Shown here one piece after another: positions 1 to 10,282 of a stretch of DNA of 64,000 bases. The stretch's first letter is position 1. Every line of letters starts with the position of its first letter. The translations under genes were made by a program, and so were the position numbers. Under the pieces are notes generated by a model. That model was not told the DNA's origin. It was given only the letters and a program-made list of their open reading frames with translations, and did no database searches. Origin of the DNA: Straminergon stramineum (taxonomy: Eukaryota > Streptophyta > Bryopsida > Hypnales > Calliergonaceae); contig OY987265.1 in the NCBI GenBank assembly GCA_963920665.1, positions 11,475,001 through 11,539,000 of the forward strand, given 5' to 3'.

Positions 1-1968
1 GCAAGGCGTTCAAAGGATCCCAACCGCCAGGTAGGGTAGTTCTTAATTTTTTCCACGCTCTGATTTTGTCAAGTAGAAGACGGATGAAGGCGTTTAATGA
101 GACCTTGCTTTATTGACCACATAAAATCCACTCTGATGATAGCGCTGTTCATGCAGGTTGGGGCATGCATTGTAAGCCAGGATCGTGTCATTCTCGGTAT
201 TGGAATCCACTACCAAATTCCCTTCCATTTTCATTCAATCTTTCCCTTCTTCCTCGAAGATTTTTATTCTGATGCCACGGATTTGAAGGCTTTGCAAGTT
301 AGTAGGAAGTAGATGCAGGTGTCCGATAAGGAGAGATTCACGTAGTATACTGAAAATTGATTTTCTTACAAATTAGAGCAACTGGGTGATGGATTCCTTG
401 AGCAGGAATCGGTTACAATGGCTTTCCAAGAGGCTGCTCAGATGACCGCCTTCCATGGGCCAAGGTACTGCTACTTCTATGCGGTAGCTCTATTGTTTCT
501 CACTATCACTAAAGACCCCCGTTGGGTTGGCAAATTGTTAATGTTAAGTCAATAGGCATTAGGTTCATATAGTCCTCGTGTCGAGTTAATGTTAAGCTAA
601 TGTTAGTGTAATACAATTAGTGCTGACTTACTGTTAGCTGGATGTTAGTGTCCGTGGCATTAACTTGATATCTTATTGGCAACTATTAAGTTAACATCAA
701 TTGAATAATAACTTGACACTAACTACCAAATTCTCTTGACCTTTTCAGAAATCGGCATGTGGTGATCCTTTACAAACCAAATATCCGTGAGCTGCCCATT
801 ACCAGCTTTCTCTTTTTCATAATAGTTTTTGGATCTCGTCTCGTGTTTTTGCCTATAATTCTTCACTTATAATTTCGTTGATGTGTAAAAAACGTTCTTT
901 CGTTCTTACCAGGTACGTTTGTCATGCGGAAGTGAACGCCATCTTGAACAAGAACCAAGCATCAGCTTCAGGCCAAGTACGCTTCCAAGTTCTGCCATGG
1001 ATTTTGGACTTATGTATCAACCTGAAAATGAAATAGTATTAGCTAATGAAGAGTTTACTTCAGAGGAAAATCTTTAGGACTCTTGGCGTTTGTTGAGTAA
1101 CTTGTGGATTGTGACAGAGGCTCTACGTAACTCTCTTTCCATGCAACGAATGCGCCAAGATTATTATCCAGGTATGCAGAATTGGTCGTTGGACAAGACA
1201 GCAGTGCAACGATTGTTAATCTAGAATCTCTGAATTAATCTAGATTGTTGTGTGTTGGACTAAGATCTTTCTTACAAGTACTATGTTGTGGAACAGTTCT
1301 AAGCTGCCGCGTAACTTGGTAGATTTTGTCATGATTCATATTAGTCAGCCATGTTCAACAAGCACTATATCAAAGATTGACTTTACATGAATTTGTAATG
1401 TTCAGGCAGGAATTGCAGAGGTGGTTTATTACACAGACAAAGGTGCACATGTGGAGAACGAAGCAGGGAGCTCTGAACCTGCATATGTGGCCTCCCGTAG
1501 GCTTCTGTCTATGGCTGGAATTAAGGTAATCTATCAGATGGAGCAGTTTACGTCTAATTTTGCAATATGTATCCGAGGTCTGTTTATCAGAAGTCGTATC
1601 ACGTCTTTCCTCATTCATATAAAACTGGTGCGTAGGTGGATTGTGTGCGTTTCGTTTTTACCAAGTCACCTCTCTAAACAGAATATTCATTCGAATGAGC
1701 TTTTGCCCTTACTTATATCATGTTTCTGGTTACCTTCGTATTTTACCATTGCTCGCTTATCCGTAATCTATGTCTTAACGTTTGCAAACCTCAGTTTTCC
1801 TAATTTTCCTAGTGTTTCCTAATTTCTGGTCTGTAACACTAATCAATGCCAGCGCTACCACGATTTGAAATACTATCTCACTAATGTGGAGTTGCTGTCT
1901 GTTTCCGGTCTTGACAGGTGTGGCAACACCAACCTGCCGACAAGCTGCTTGTCCTTGAATTCAGGTAG
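1..1968 (+). CDS. DCD: Deoxycytidylate (dCMP) deaminase, 3' eight exons (5' end outside window)
   Basis: The enzyme deaminates dCMP to dUMP with a catalytic zinc and so feeds dTMP synthesis. Eight exons join in frame: 1-30, 157-196, 406-464, 749-786, 913-976, 1118-1171, 1406-1525 and 1918-1968 (stop TAG 1966-1968). All seven introns begin GT and end AG and are 126-392 bp long. The join gives 151 visible residues. It opens with ARRSKDPNRQ, the conserved entry to the fold, followed by VGACIVSQDRVILGIGYNGF (about 11-30). The zinc and catalytic motif HAEVNAI has H60 and E62, and PCNEC supplies C86 and C89. The protein ends VLEFR. Only the N-terminal exon(s) lie left of the window. The final exon could instead splice at the AG|GTAGTA just before the stop and continue. 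Family assignment is firm from the motifs; the exon joins are my reading. Confidence 0.9.
532..706. repeat. Possible MITE in intron 3 of the dCMP deaminase gene
   Basis: The ends are imperfect inverted repeats. The left end has AAATTGTTAATGTTAAGTCA and the right end, read in reverse complement, has CAATTGATGTTAACTTAATA. The interior repeats TAATGTTA and GTTAAGC words several times. A miniature inverted-repeat element is likely but no clear target duplication was found. Confidence 0.4.
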
Positions 1969-3181
1969 TATTCAACTTGCTCCGACTTCATATCATTTCG
2001 ATGAAACCTAGCAACTGGCTGAGCTTGCTCTACGGAATACCTGTTCTTGTCAACAAATGGTATTTGAAAGTAGGCTCGATTAGGTCCTTAGTGTGTTTAA
2101 GAGATCTCTCTTAGAAGTTCTAGTGTGTTCCCAAAGAGTTGCAGAGAAGATATCTGTCTCGTTCAGTAAGGACACGTCGGCTGGAATCGTTCTTGCATGT
2201 GGATCATTTTCTAATTCTCGTTGTACACCTGAAAGACGAGTAGAAGCTAATGGTCGCAGTGTAAATTACAAAGCAGATTATGGTAGAGGCTGCTATTAAG
2301 CATTTTTACAAATTTGAGCACTATGGTCAACCAAGTGTAGGAGATGATAAGTTGCTGTTGGTAAATGGTATCAGGGTCACTATATGAGACGAGATTAAGT
2401 TTTCCCATGGTGGTTTTCCCATGACATCTCATTTCTAATATCAATTTATGATGTGAGAAAAAGCGTGTTATTGAATTGGTTTCACTATCTTAAAATGTCA
2501 CTAATTCTGTAACACATGAAAATATACTAAGCATTAGAAAGTAATTCGTTGGAATAAATGTCCATATGTCACTGCTGTTTGTAATACAGGGTTCATTCAC
2601 TTTGGGCACCAAAACTTCCTACATTTCAAACCAATGCTTAATCACTCTGATTGGAATAGAGACTACAAGAAGCACAAACAAAAAGTATTGAGAAACACAC
2701 ATTTACATGCAATTCAATTATAGTTATAGGTAGTACCAAGTCTAATTCCCCAAAGGAGATATATTATTAGGTATGTACTTTTTTGTAAACCATGTTATAG
2801 TACCTTGCCAAATAGATTGGATTTACAATTTTCCTTAATTCTAGTGTAGGCAATCAAAAAACTAATGTCATTACATTTCTTTACACATCAAAAGTCACTT
2901 CAAGCCCTTCAATTTGATTGTGAATATACTATGAAAACTTGTCACATTCAAGCAGAGAATATGCAAGAATCAAATGACTTCAAATGACATGAAAATGGAA
3001 AACTAATAAGAACCAAACAAATATCTTTCTGGACGAAATAAGACATCCTTTAAGTACAATAAAGATCCTTCAACACAATGTATTGTACATATAACATTCA
3101 AGAGCCTTTATGCCCATTGCCTTTCCTTTATTCATCTTGTTCATCACATTGAGCCTCCACTTGTCCACTTAGCTAGATGAA
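1969..3181. other. 3' flank of the dCMP deaminase gene, no gene seen
   Basis: Increasingly AT-rich sequence. It probably contains the 3' UTR and intergenic DNA. A 68-codon open stretch at 2093-2299 has no recognisable motif. No RNA gene or repeat was recognised. Confidence 0.5.
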
Positions 3182-3374
3182 GTACAATAGAACCTCCCTA
3201 ATTCAATCCTCTCTAATTCAATAAAGTTTTGTCAAACCACATTGATAGTTTGTCTTGACTTTATAATATGAACTACATACAAAGATCATGTCCCTCCCTA
3301 ATGCAATAACCTCTATTATCTACTGTGTCAAACGAGTCCCAATCTCATTGCTTTAGAGAGGTTCTATTATACTA
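3182..3374. mobile_element. Tc1/mariner-pogo-like MITE
   Basis: About 190 bp with terminal inverted repeats. The left end reads ACAATAGAACCTCCCTAATT and the right end, in reverse complement, reads ATAATAGAACCTCTCTAAAG, each next to a TA. The left subterminal sequence repeats CTCCCTAATTCAA and CTCTCTAATTCAA, and CTCCCTAATGCAA occurs again at about 3295. Repeated motifs like this are typical of transposase-binding arrays in pogo/Tigger-type elements. No coding capacity. Classification rests on end sequence and TA context only. Confidence 0.55.
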
Positions 3375-3545
3375 TTGGATGTGGAATATTCTACACCATC
3401 TACTGTAGAGCCAAAAGTAGTGGTAGTGCATGCTATTGAATGTTCAACACTATTCTTCAACACTGATGTAGATATTGTATTGTACACTATTCCAAACATG
3501 CCATGAACTTATCTACATGGATACTCTCCAAATTTGAAGCCCTAG

Positions 3546-5219
3546 CTAGCTTCTGCGACGCACATACATGGGCAATCCCTCCACAATCTTCATTGTCAAT
3601 GACAAGTCGTACCGTGCCTGATAACCATTTCTCAACACAAACACGTACTGAGATATGAGAGTGGCAGCAACCAGCTTCATCTGCATCATGGCCATGTCCA
3701 TGCCAAGACACATCCTGGGTCCTGCCTGGAAAACAGGATACTCAAACGGATTTGGAGGCACAAACACGCCGTCTCTCAGAAACCTGTCCGGACGGAATTC
3801 CAGGCAATCCTTCCCCCAGGTGCTCTCGTTTCTGCCCATGGCAAAGATGTGAAAGGACACCACAGTCCCCTTGTCGACTTTGGTTCCGTCCGGCCATATA
3901 TCATCAGCTGCAGCTTCCTTGGAATCCTCAGGAAGAGGAGGGTACAATCGCATAGACTCTGTCAAAGCTCCATGAAGGTAGTGCATGTTCTTCAGCTCTT
4001 CAAAGGAGAACATCTCCTCCTTCAGTTCACATTCTCCTGTCCTCAAAGTTAAGATGTGCATAATTTCGTTATAGATTGCATCCTCAACTTCAGGGTGACT
4101 GGAGAGCAGCCAGAAAAACCATGCTAATCCGGAGGCAGAGGTGTCTCTTCCAGCTAGAAGGAAACCAATCACAATGTCACGGAGAAAAAGGTCTGAAGGT
4201 CGGACATGCTTTGACCGAGGATCTTCACTGATCTTCTGCTTGATTTCAGGTAATTCGACAAACTCATCAGCAATTTGCATAAACCTTGATAGCAGGTCGG
4301 AAGTGGCATGGTTGCACTCCCCTTTCGCAAGCTCCATTCTGCGAGTAGAAATCAAATTCAGTGCGAATTTGTCCACAACTTTGAGAGATTGACTGAGCTT
4401 CCTCTCGTTGCCGATGTTGAAGAACCTCTGAAGTCTCCATGGTGGGAATGTTCCCCATGAGCGGTTGGTGCTCAGCAAAACTATGTCGTCGAAGGCCTTC
4501 GCAAACGGTGCTGAGGAAAGCTCCGAGTTGAGACACCCGGGGTCTGATCCGAAAGCAATTTGACATGCTGTGTCGAAGGAGAATCGTAAGAGTAAGTCTT
4601 GTAGATCTGTCATGCTGCCTTGATCGCAAACGCTGTCGAGAATTGGAATGAGTCGATCTGTGGTTTCCTTTTGGATAGATTTCAAAGCAAACTCCCGGAG
4701 TGTGCGTCGGCTAAACTCTGGGCTCGCCACTTTGCGTTGGAGTTTCCATGAACTTCCGTCTGTATTGAACACTCCTAACCCCAGAAGGTCGTAAAACATG
4801 TTGCAGAAAAAGGGTCCCTTGGGGTAATTCTCAAACTTGGTTTTCAATATGTGCTCAACATTGGCAGGATTGGCGGTTTCGATGAAGGCTAACCCTGGAA
4901 TCACACTCCGCATCGTCATAGATGGAGTCTTTTGGAGCTCTGCTGTGGTCCAGTCGTAGATCCTTTGCGCGTTCCAGAGAATTTGGGGGAGGCAACCTAC
5001 AATTGGAAAAATCTTCGGTCCTCTGTTCCGTCCATAACGGGGGAGGTTCCACCAAAGCGAAACCAAGGAAGCGCAAATAGTCACTGCAGTTGCAAGCAAC
5101 CATGACCATGATCCCACTGAAACAAAATCTTCAACTGTTGTCATGATTTCAGGCATTGGCGTGACGATGAACCTCGACCATGATCCCAATGAAATTAAAT
5201 CTTCGACTGAAGTACACAT
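3546..5219 (-). CDS. Cytochrome P450, CYP86 clan (CYP94-like), single exon
   Basis: An ER-anchored haem monooxygenase of 557 residues; plant family members are 490-560. A hydrophobic anchor lies at about 41-57, followed by a basic, proline-containing hinge (NLPRYGRNRGPK, 58-69). The C-helix W-x-x-x-R is W158...R162, in WKLQRK. The I-helix oxygen-binding motif AGRDTSA is at 356-362, the K-helix E-x-x-R is ESMR 421-424, the PERF region is FRPDRF 475-480, and the haem loop FQAGPRMCLG has cysteine ligand C504. YPKGP, FNTDG and RLYPPLPEDSK place it in the CYP86 clan. The N-terminal half looks more like CYP94; the PEDSK segment is more like CYP86. Known members omega-hydroxylate fatty acids (cutin, suberin) or oxidise jasmonoyl-isoleucine; the substrate here is unknown. 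Lack of introns is common in this clan. Two start codons are possible: M1 or M26 (codon 5142-5144), because the first 40 residues contain a short tandem duplication. Neighbouring genes do not suggest a pathway. Confidence 0.93.
   Translation of the reverse strand: MCTSVEDLISLGSWSRFIVTPMPEIMTTVEDFVSVGSWSWLLATAVTICASLVSLWWNLPRYGRNRGPKIFPIVGCLPQILWNAQRIYDWTTAELQKTPSMTMRSVIPGLAFIETANPANVEHILKTKFENYPKGPFFCNMFYDLLGLGVFNTDGSSWKLQRKVASPEFSRRTLREFALKSIQKETTDRLIPILDSVCDQGSMTDLQDLLLRFSFDTACQIAFGSDPGCLNSELSSAPFAKAFDDIVLLSTNRSWGTFPPWRLQRFFNIGNERKLSQSLKVVDKFALNLISTRRMELAKGECNHATSDLLSRFMQIADEFVELPEIKQKISEDPRSKHVRPSDLFLRDIVIGFLLAGRDTSASGLAWFFWLLSSHPEVEDAIYNEIMHILTLRTGECELKEEMFSFEELKNMHYLHGALTESMRLYPPLPEDSKEAAADDIWPDGTKVDKGTVVSFHIFAMGRNESTWGKDCLEFRPDRFLRDGVFVPPNPFEYPVFQAGPRMCLGMDMAMMQMKLVAATLISQYVFVLRNGYQARYDLSLTMKIVEGLPMYVRRRS
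5097..5213 (-). repeat. Tandem duplication of the P450 N-terminal codons (period about 72 bp)
   Basis: Residues 3-17 (TSVEDLISLGSWSRF, bases 5213-5169) and 27-41 (TTVEDFVSVGSWSWL, bases 5141-5097) are diverged copies 24 codons apart. Each copy is preceded by a methionine. The in-frame duplication adds an extra segment ahead of the membrane anchor, so the older start is probably M26. Confidence 0.75.
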
Positions 5220-6577
5220 TTCAGCTCACTTTGATGCGTGAAACTTACAAACAGATGCAGTCAAAGTTCTGGGTGCGTTCAGCGGGGAAGAAGTCCCCAC
5301 AGATTCACAAAGAAGAATCGTGCTTCACCGGTGTCCAAAATTTGGACACTTTCACAATTCAAGTAGCAATTCTCCTTTCTCGGTGCACATGGATACCACA
5401 AGTAATCTGGGAAAATTTGGACTCCAAAGGGTCGTTGATACACAGCTGGATGCGACTTGACGGTAAAGATATGCACCTTCCAAGCTTTGCAGAATACAGA
5501 GGACAACTCTCTTACATTGTTGATAGAAAGTCTGCGTATCAAAAACCGGACAGTTGTGTAGGCACTATCTAATAAACAACCCTTGACAAATCTACCTTCA
5601 AGTACTAATTCCACCTTCTGAGCTTTTGTCACCGCAATCATGAGGCAGCTATCATTTGATGTCAACAAAAAACCTTCAAGTCGGTAGCCATATAGTCTTA
5701 TCCTGTCATGTCAATAGAAAGTCTTTATGCCAATAGCCTTGCCATATGATGTCGATTGAAAGTCTAATATAATGAGACTTGCAGTCCTCTAATATTTGAA
5801 ATTTCCATAAAAAGCTTGCTTGCACAAGAGCTCAGAACATTGGAGACAGCACCTATTCAAGCTGTTTCTGCAATCAGTATCAATACAAGAAGATTAACTT
5901 ACATTTTGTATAGAAAAACAAGTCTTCTGCAGGCATGTTTGTCAATAAGTGTAAACAATCAATTGTTTAAATCTAAGACCTGACTTCAAAACTCATAATA
6001 GCTCAAAACACTATTTATTTCAAAGATATTTGATAAAGCGTCCTAAGTATTATGCTTGCATCACCAAACTCGGAGAGAAGTGCACCTCATTCTACCCCTT
6101 ATCCCAAACCAAACACTACGATTTCTGCCCAAAATATACCTAAATGAACATGAGAGCCTGCAATCTTCGATACACAGGTCTATAATGTACACTTTGAAAA
6201 CTTCTTAGTTTATTCATACAATGTACAAAAATTACATGCGAACTTCCAACATCAGAATCTTCTTTCTATGGCCAACAGAAATTAGAGCAATCTGACATCA
6301 GAAGCCAATTATTTGCTCCCTCTCAGGTGTACATACGTACATACCTTGCTGCCACCATATACTAAGAGCGAATTTGAACGCCTCCTTGCTTCCATTGGCA
6401 TAGTTGGCAAAGTTCGAACAGAGGGACCATAAGGATCCAAATCAAGCTCCCAGCTCTATAAAGTCGACTAATACAATTGGATGATGTAACTCTGCTGACA
6501 CTGATCTCCGAAATATAGAAAGTTCAGTTCACTAAGAGGTTTCAAGAAGAGTTCTGCAGCCTCCAGCTCCTGCAGGG
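5220..6577. other. Intergenic: P450 upstream region and 3' flank of the small gene
   Basis: This holds the P450 promoter or 5' UTR (transcribed leftwards) and the 3' flank of the gene at 6578-6835. Between about 5640 and 5780 a degenerate unit with ATGTCAATAGAAAGTCTTTA-like words recurs three times. No clear TATA box was identified. Stop-free stretches here show no domain. Confidence 0.45.
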
Positions 6578-6835
6578 TCATGTAAGCCTTCTCATGTCTT
6601 GCTCGTAATAGGGCTTGAATGCCCATTTAGCTCCTGCAAGTGTAAGCCAACCTTCAGAACCGAGCCGTGTAGAAGGAAATTCTCGAAGGTAAGGTAGAAA
6701 ATGCTCAAACCATGCACATTTCAGCTAGGTTTCAATGAATGACAGAGATACTTAGATCATATATGTTCGCCAGCAGTAGACACACACACAAAATGGGCAG
6801 TAAAATCCGATGTAGTGCAATTTAGGAACCACCAT
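6578..6835 (-). CDS. Small two-exon gene, 64-residue protein of unknown function
   Basis: I do not recognise the product. Exon 1 is 6835-6788 (ATG to TGT, then intron starting GTGTGT). Exon 2 is 6724-6578, opening right after ...CCTAG and ending in TGA at 6580-6578. The joined frame is 65 codons with stop. Exon 1 encodes MVVPKLHYIGFYCPFC; exon 2 encodes 48 residues including AWFEHFLPYLREFPSTRLG and GWLTLAGAKWAFKPYYEQD. The aromatic, tryptophan-rich composition, the acceptor placed exactly at the start of the open stretch and the GC-rich DNA upstream (6836-7010, likely 5' UTR or promoter) argue for a real gene. There is no signal peptide and no clear membrane span; a small organelle-complex subunit is possible but is only a guess. 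The donor could alternatively lie a few bases away within the GT run. Confidence 0.55.
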
Positions 6836-7040
6836 CTTAGCAAAGACGGTGGAGGACGCGCGCAGAGGAGGATAGCGACCAAAGAAGGGTATCACTTAGA
6901 TTCACTAAGGTCGGATGACACCTACAGAAACGATCAGAGAGAAACCGAGGAAGAGTACGCTGTCAGAAACCCCGAAACGAACATGCTTCGGACACTGCGA
7001 AGCCAGGAGCAGCAAGTATGAAAACCCAGGGCCGAAACCC

Positions 7041-7222
7041 AAATGGTTCGAAAATTTCGTAGATACCAAGCGCCCAATCATGCAAGAAACAGCAATGAAT
7101 CGCAAATTTCATATATTATACAAAGCACCCATTCATGGAAAGAAACAGTTGCAGTAGGTGTGAAACAAATGGTTCGCAAATTTCATATAACCAAAGCATC
7201 CATTCATGCAAGATACAGCACT
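7041..7222. repeat. Three degenerate tandem units of about 60 bp
   Basis: Units start near 7041, 7096 and 7168. Each contains a CGAAAATTTC/CGCAAATTTCATA core followed by a CAAAGCACCCATTCATGCAA-like word and AAACAGCA. They lie just upstream of the small minus-strand gene and could be part of its promoter or 5' leader. Confidence 0.55.
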
Positions 7223-8080
7223 AGATATCAAAATGACACCATGTAACCAAAGACATCGAAACATCCCATCAGAGGCTCACCCGATCGAGTTCTCTCGCAA
7301 TCGAGCCTCCACAGCTCAAATTGCACCCAATTGCACCCAAATTGTACCACGGACCTAGCTCAAACTGCACTCCCCGCATTAAAAAATTTCATGAAGTGGA
7401 ATTTCAAAAGTCAGTCGACTGCTGGTAGATGGGTTTGCATTCTAGAAGCAGTACAGGAAGGGAGTCAATTTATAGTCCTTAACAGCGAAATCCACACCAG
7501 CAGATAAACATGCTATGACCCCTACCAAGCGACTGCACGAGAGTTTCATAATGAAGAAAAATCTGAGCACACTTGCCAGATGGAGCTTTGCCCCACACCT
7601 GCGGATTCGCCCCACAGCAACAGTAATCTCGCCCCCCACCGCCCTGCAGATTCTCGCTTGGACTGGACTGGACAGTACAGTAAGGGAGGCAACCCATTTC
7701 CAACCACTTAAGCGGTTACACCTATCTGGAGGGCGAGTTTCTTCCGGGGGCAAAATTTTCTAGTGTGCAGAAATAGAGTTAAGAAGGTTTGAATAATTTT
7801 CCAGATTTTTATCTTACAAAACATAATTACAATGAATTTTTAAGTGGAAGATTCCATTCCTTCCACTTTGGTCATGTAGACCTTCTTGTTTCCCACAGGG
7901 CTGGTTGTAAAATCCACCTAAGAATTGAGAGTGTTGTAAAACAATCAAAATGTGCCACAACTGCACGGAGAATTGTGCTGTAATTAATCACTGTCATCTC
8001 CTCTTGCACAGAAAGAGACCAATCTATATTGCCAAAAGGGGGGGTGATCAAGAATGGGTTGCTTCCCTTAGGCTCTTGAA
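7223..8080. other. Moderately GC-rich intergenic stretch, no gene assigned
   Basis: Contains a short tandem of ATTGCACCCAA (three units, about 7318-7348). Overlapping stop-free stretches on both strands at 7442-7763 show no recognisable domain and no convincing splice structure. It may be regulatory or 5'-transcribed DNA of a neighbouring gene. Confidence 0.35.
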
Positions 8081-8081
8081 A

Positions 8082-8330
8082 AAGGGAGATGTTAATCCCC
8101 CCTCAAGCAAAGGGGGAGGGGGGGGGGCTATCAATGGGGCCCTTCCCTGATAGATTCCAGGTCCCGTTCCTCGCACTTGGCCTCCAACATCTTGTCCCAA
8201 CTGCCTATCGTAGCCTTCCCATCTTAGGGCTCTCACCCTCCCACTCCAAATCCAGATTGCCTTCCGAATTTAGTTGTTTAAGATCACTTCTCCTATTCCT
8301 CTCAATTCTAACTCTAAGGGCCTCCTGCCA
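8082..8330. repeat. Dispersed repeat A, copy 1
   Basis: Shares order and wording with 19640-19880. Both contain GGGAGA.GTTAATCC, a G-rich run, ATGGGGCCCTTCCCTGA.AG, then TAGCCTTCCC, AGGGCTCTCA.CCTCCCAC and ATCCAGATTGCCTTC. The G-run at about 8112-8127 is part of it. The 156-codon open stretch covering this area (8089-8559) is therefore probably repeat sequence, not a gene. Confidence 0.6.
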
Positions 8331-8559
8331 TGTGAGTCCAGTGGATAGAAAAAGCACTAAAAGACAAGAAGTGAACATCAATTGTCTTGCCGGCCTCGAT
8401 GAACAGAGAAGTCAAATTTCAAGGTTCATTGATGATTGGTGGACAAGCCTAGTGGAGATTGGTCAACTTGATGGGAATCATTCCATGTGGAATTTTCACT
8501 CAATCTCTCCCCACCTACCTGGTCTACATAGCACTACAATTTCTTTTATGTCATTATAG

Positions 8560-9890
8560 CTTCCCTAGGAAACTTTGCGCGCCTGATTCATATGGCAAGA
8601 GGCCCTAAGCTGTTTCCATGTCTCTATTTCCTTTTGCATCATAAGTTTGACTTCAAATTCCATTTGAAAAAATTCTTAAATACTACTTCTCTTTTTAGCA
8701 AGGTTGTTATCTTTATGATTATTTTTATAGAACAAATTCAACAATAGGATCCTTTGGTTAACTTGTTCAAGTACATTGTAGTGAAATTTTCAAATGAATT
8801 TTCCCATTGATTGGAAGTTCAATATGCCAAAACTTTTAAAAGTAGGCTTTTCTAGCCTTTCCACGAGATAAAATTTTGTCTTTCAACATTTAAAACATGT
8901 ATATCATATAACTTATGCATCTAGTCAATATGTTGGAAAATGGATTGAAAACATATATAATAAGTTTTAACCTAAAAAACTTTCATATTCATCATTAAAA
9001 ACATTGTAAAGTGCAAGGTTATATTGAATAAAAGAAAAAATGAATTTCCTTATAATTTTTCCCAGAATTTAAAAATCATTAATCCCAATGGTGAGAATAT
9101 TATATTAAACAATAAATATCTTTTATTTTAATTTTAATTTTCAGGTTTTCAAAACTAAGAGCAAAAAACGACTTTCTTTGTTTTTTCTACCTCCCTTATC
9201 TGCAAAATGAAACTCTTCATAACTTGTAATTTAGTATTCACAATTGAAAGGTTCTAATGTTTTGAGTATTCATTAATTTAAACAATCCCTCTAAAAATAT
9301 TTTTATTGCTCCCTAGTTTGACATTGAAATCAAAAAACACTTCTACCTTTAGCAATATTTATTGAAACGACATGAAATAAAATTTCACATGTATACTATA
9401 ATGTGTAGCATCCATTCTAAGAATTTCATGTAAAAATTTCAAATACAGAATTTAATGGACCTCCTTGGTCCTTTAGATGTTAATTGAATTTTTTTACAGT
9501 AAGAATTTTCAATTCTAACAAATTTATATTCAAGAATTTCATAGGGAGTTCGAAAATGTTCACATAATGAAAACTTAACTAATTTCTTTCTTTAAAAGTT
9601 ATTGAGTTCAATTATGTATAGTACAAAAGACAAAATTAAATTCCTCATGGCTCAAAGATAGCATTGAAACATACATTCTAAAGATGAATTATTTTAGAAA
9701 GCAAAAAGAAGCATGTGGAACTCTCTATCTCTATAAATTATGGGAATGTAATTGCCAAATGAATTTAATTATACACTAAATTCCTTAATAATTTCATAAG
9801 AATATATTACTTCCACACTTTCAAAATAATGTCAACATATAACATTTGTAGACATATAACAGGAATGCTAAATTTATCCCTACCACATTG
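8560..9890. other. AT-rich DNA, nothing recognised
   Basis: Very AT-rich, with many short homopolymer runs and no open frame of note, no inverted-repeat element and no RNA gene that I can see. Confidence 0.5.
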
Positions 9891-9896
9891 ACAATG

Positions 9897-10200
9897 TCAT
9901 ATTAATTTTGTAATTCTCTTAGACTTTGGTTCTAAGAATCCCTTGCACCTTACCAAATTGTTATCACTAGGCAATTCAAGAAAGGACCGAGTACTATTGA
10001 ACCCTCCTACATTGGCCACACACCATGCCACCATGACCTTATACTTCCCTCGAATGGCTTGAAGATCGGCCACCATATGATCATGCAAATTATACTCATT
10101 TGCTAGTGCTAGGAGGTCTTCAAAAAAACATGAGGATTAGGCCGAACTACCCCCACAAACTTCATGATCTTTCTCCTTCATAACCATGGGCTCCTCCTCA
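9897..10200 (-). pseudogene. Unrecognised coding-like fragment with a frameshift
   Basis: Read leftwards, one frame gives KFVGVVRPNPHVF and the next frame, after a T-run (7 T, bases about 10121-10127), continues EDLLALANEYNLHDHMVADL and on to GGFNSTRSFLELPSDNNL, ending near 9897. One additional T would make the frame continuous for about 95 codons. The composition looks protein-coding. I do not recognise the family; a retroelement gag-like region or a gene relic is possible. It lies just outside LTR-like unit R1. Confidence 0.3.
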
Positions 10201-10282
10201 ATAGATCAAATGTCCATTGCTTCTACGTCATCATCAATGAAGACCGGGAGTTCTACAACACAATGCCTTCCAAGCAATGAGG

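Noticed and set aside
2093..2299. 68-codon open frame after the dCMP deaminase stop
   Set aside because: No motif and no usable splice link; most likely 3' UTR or flank.
5279..5668. 129-codon minus-strand open frame upstream of the P450
   Set aside because: No domain, low-complexity composition, and it lies where the P450 promoter or 5' leader is expected; no splice sites linking it to the P450.
8089..8559. 156-codon plus-strand open frame
   Set aside because: It covers dispersed repeat A, whose second copy at 19640-19880 has no open frame; serine/leucine-rich chance translation.
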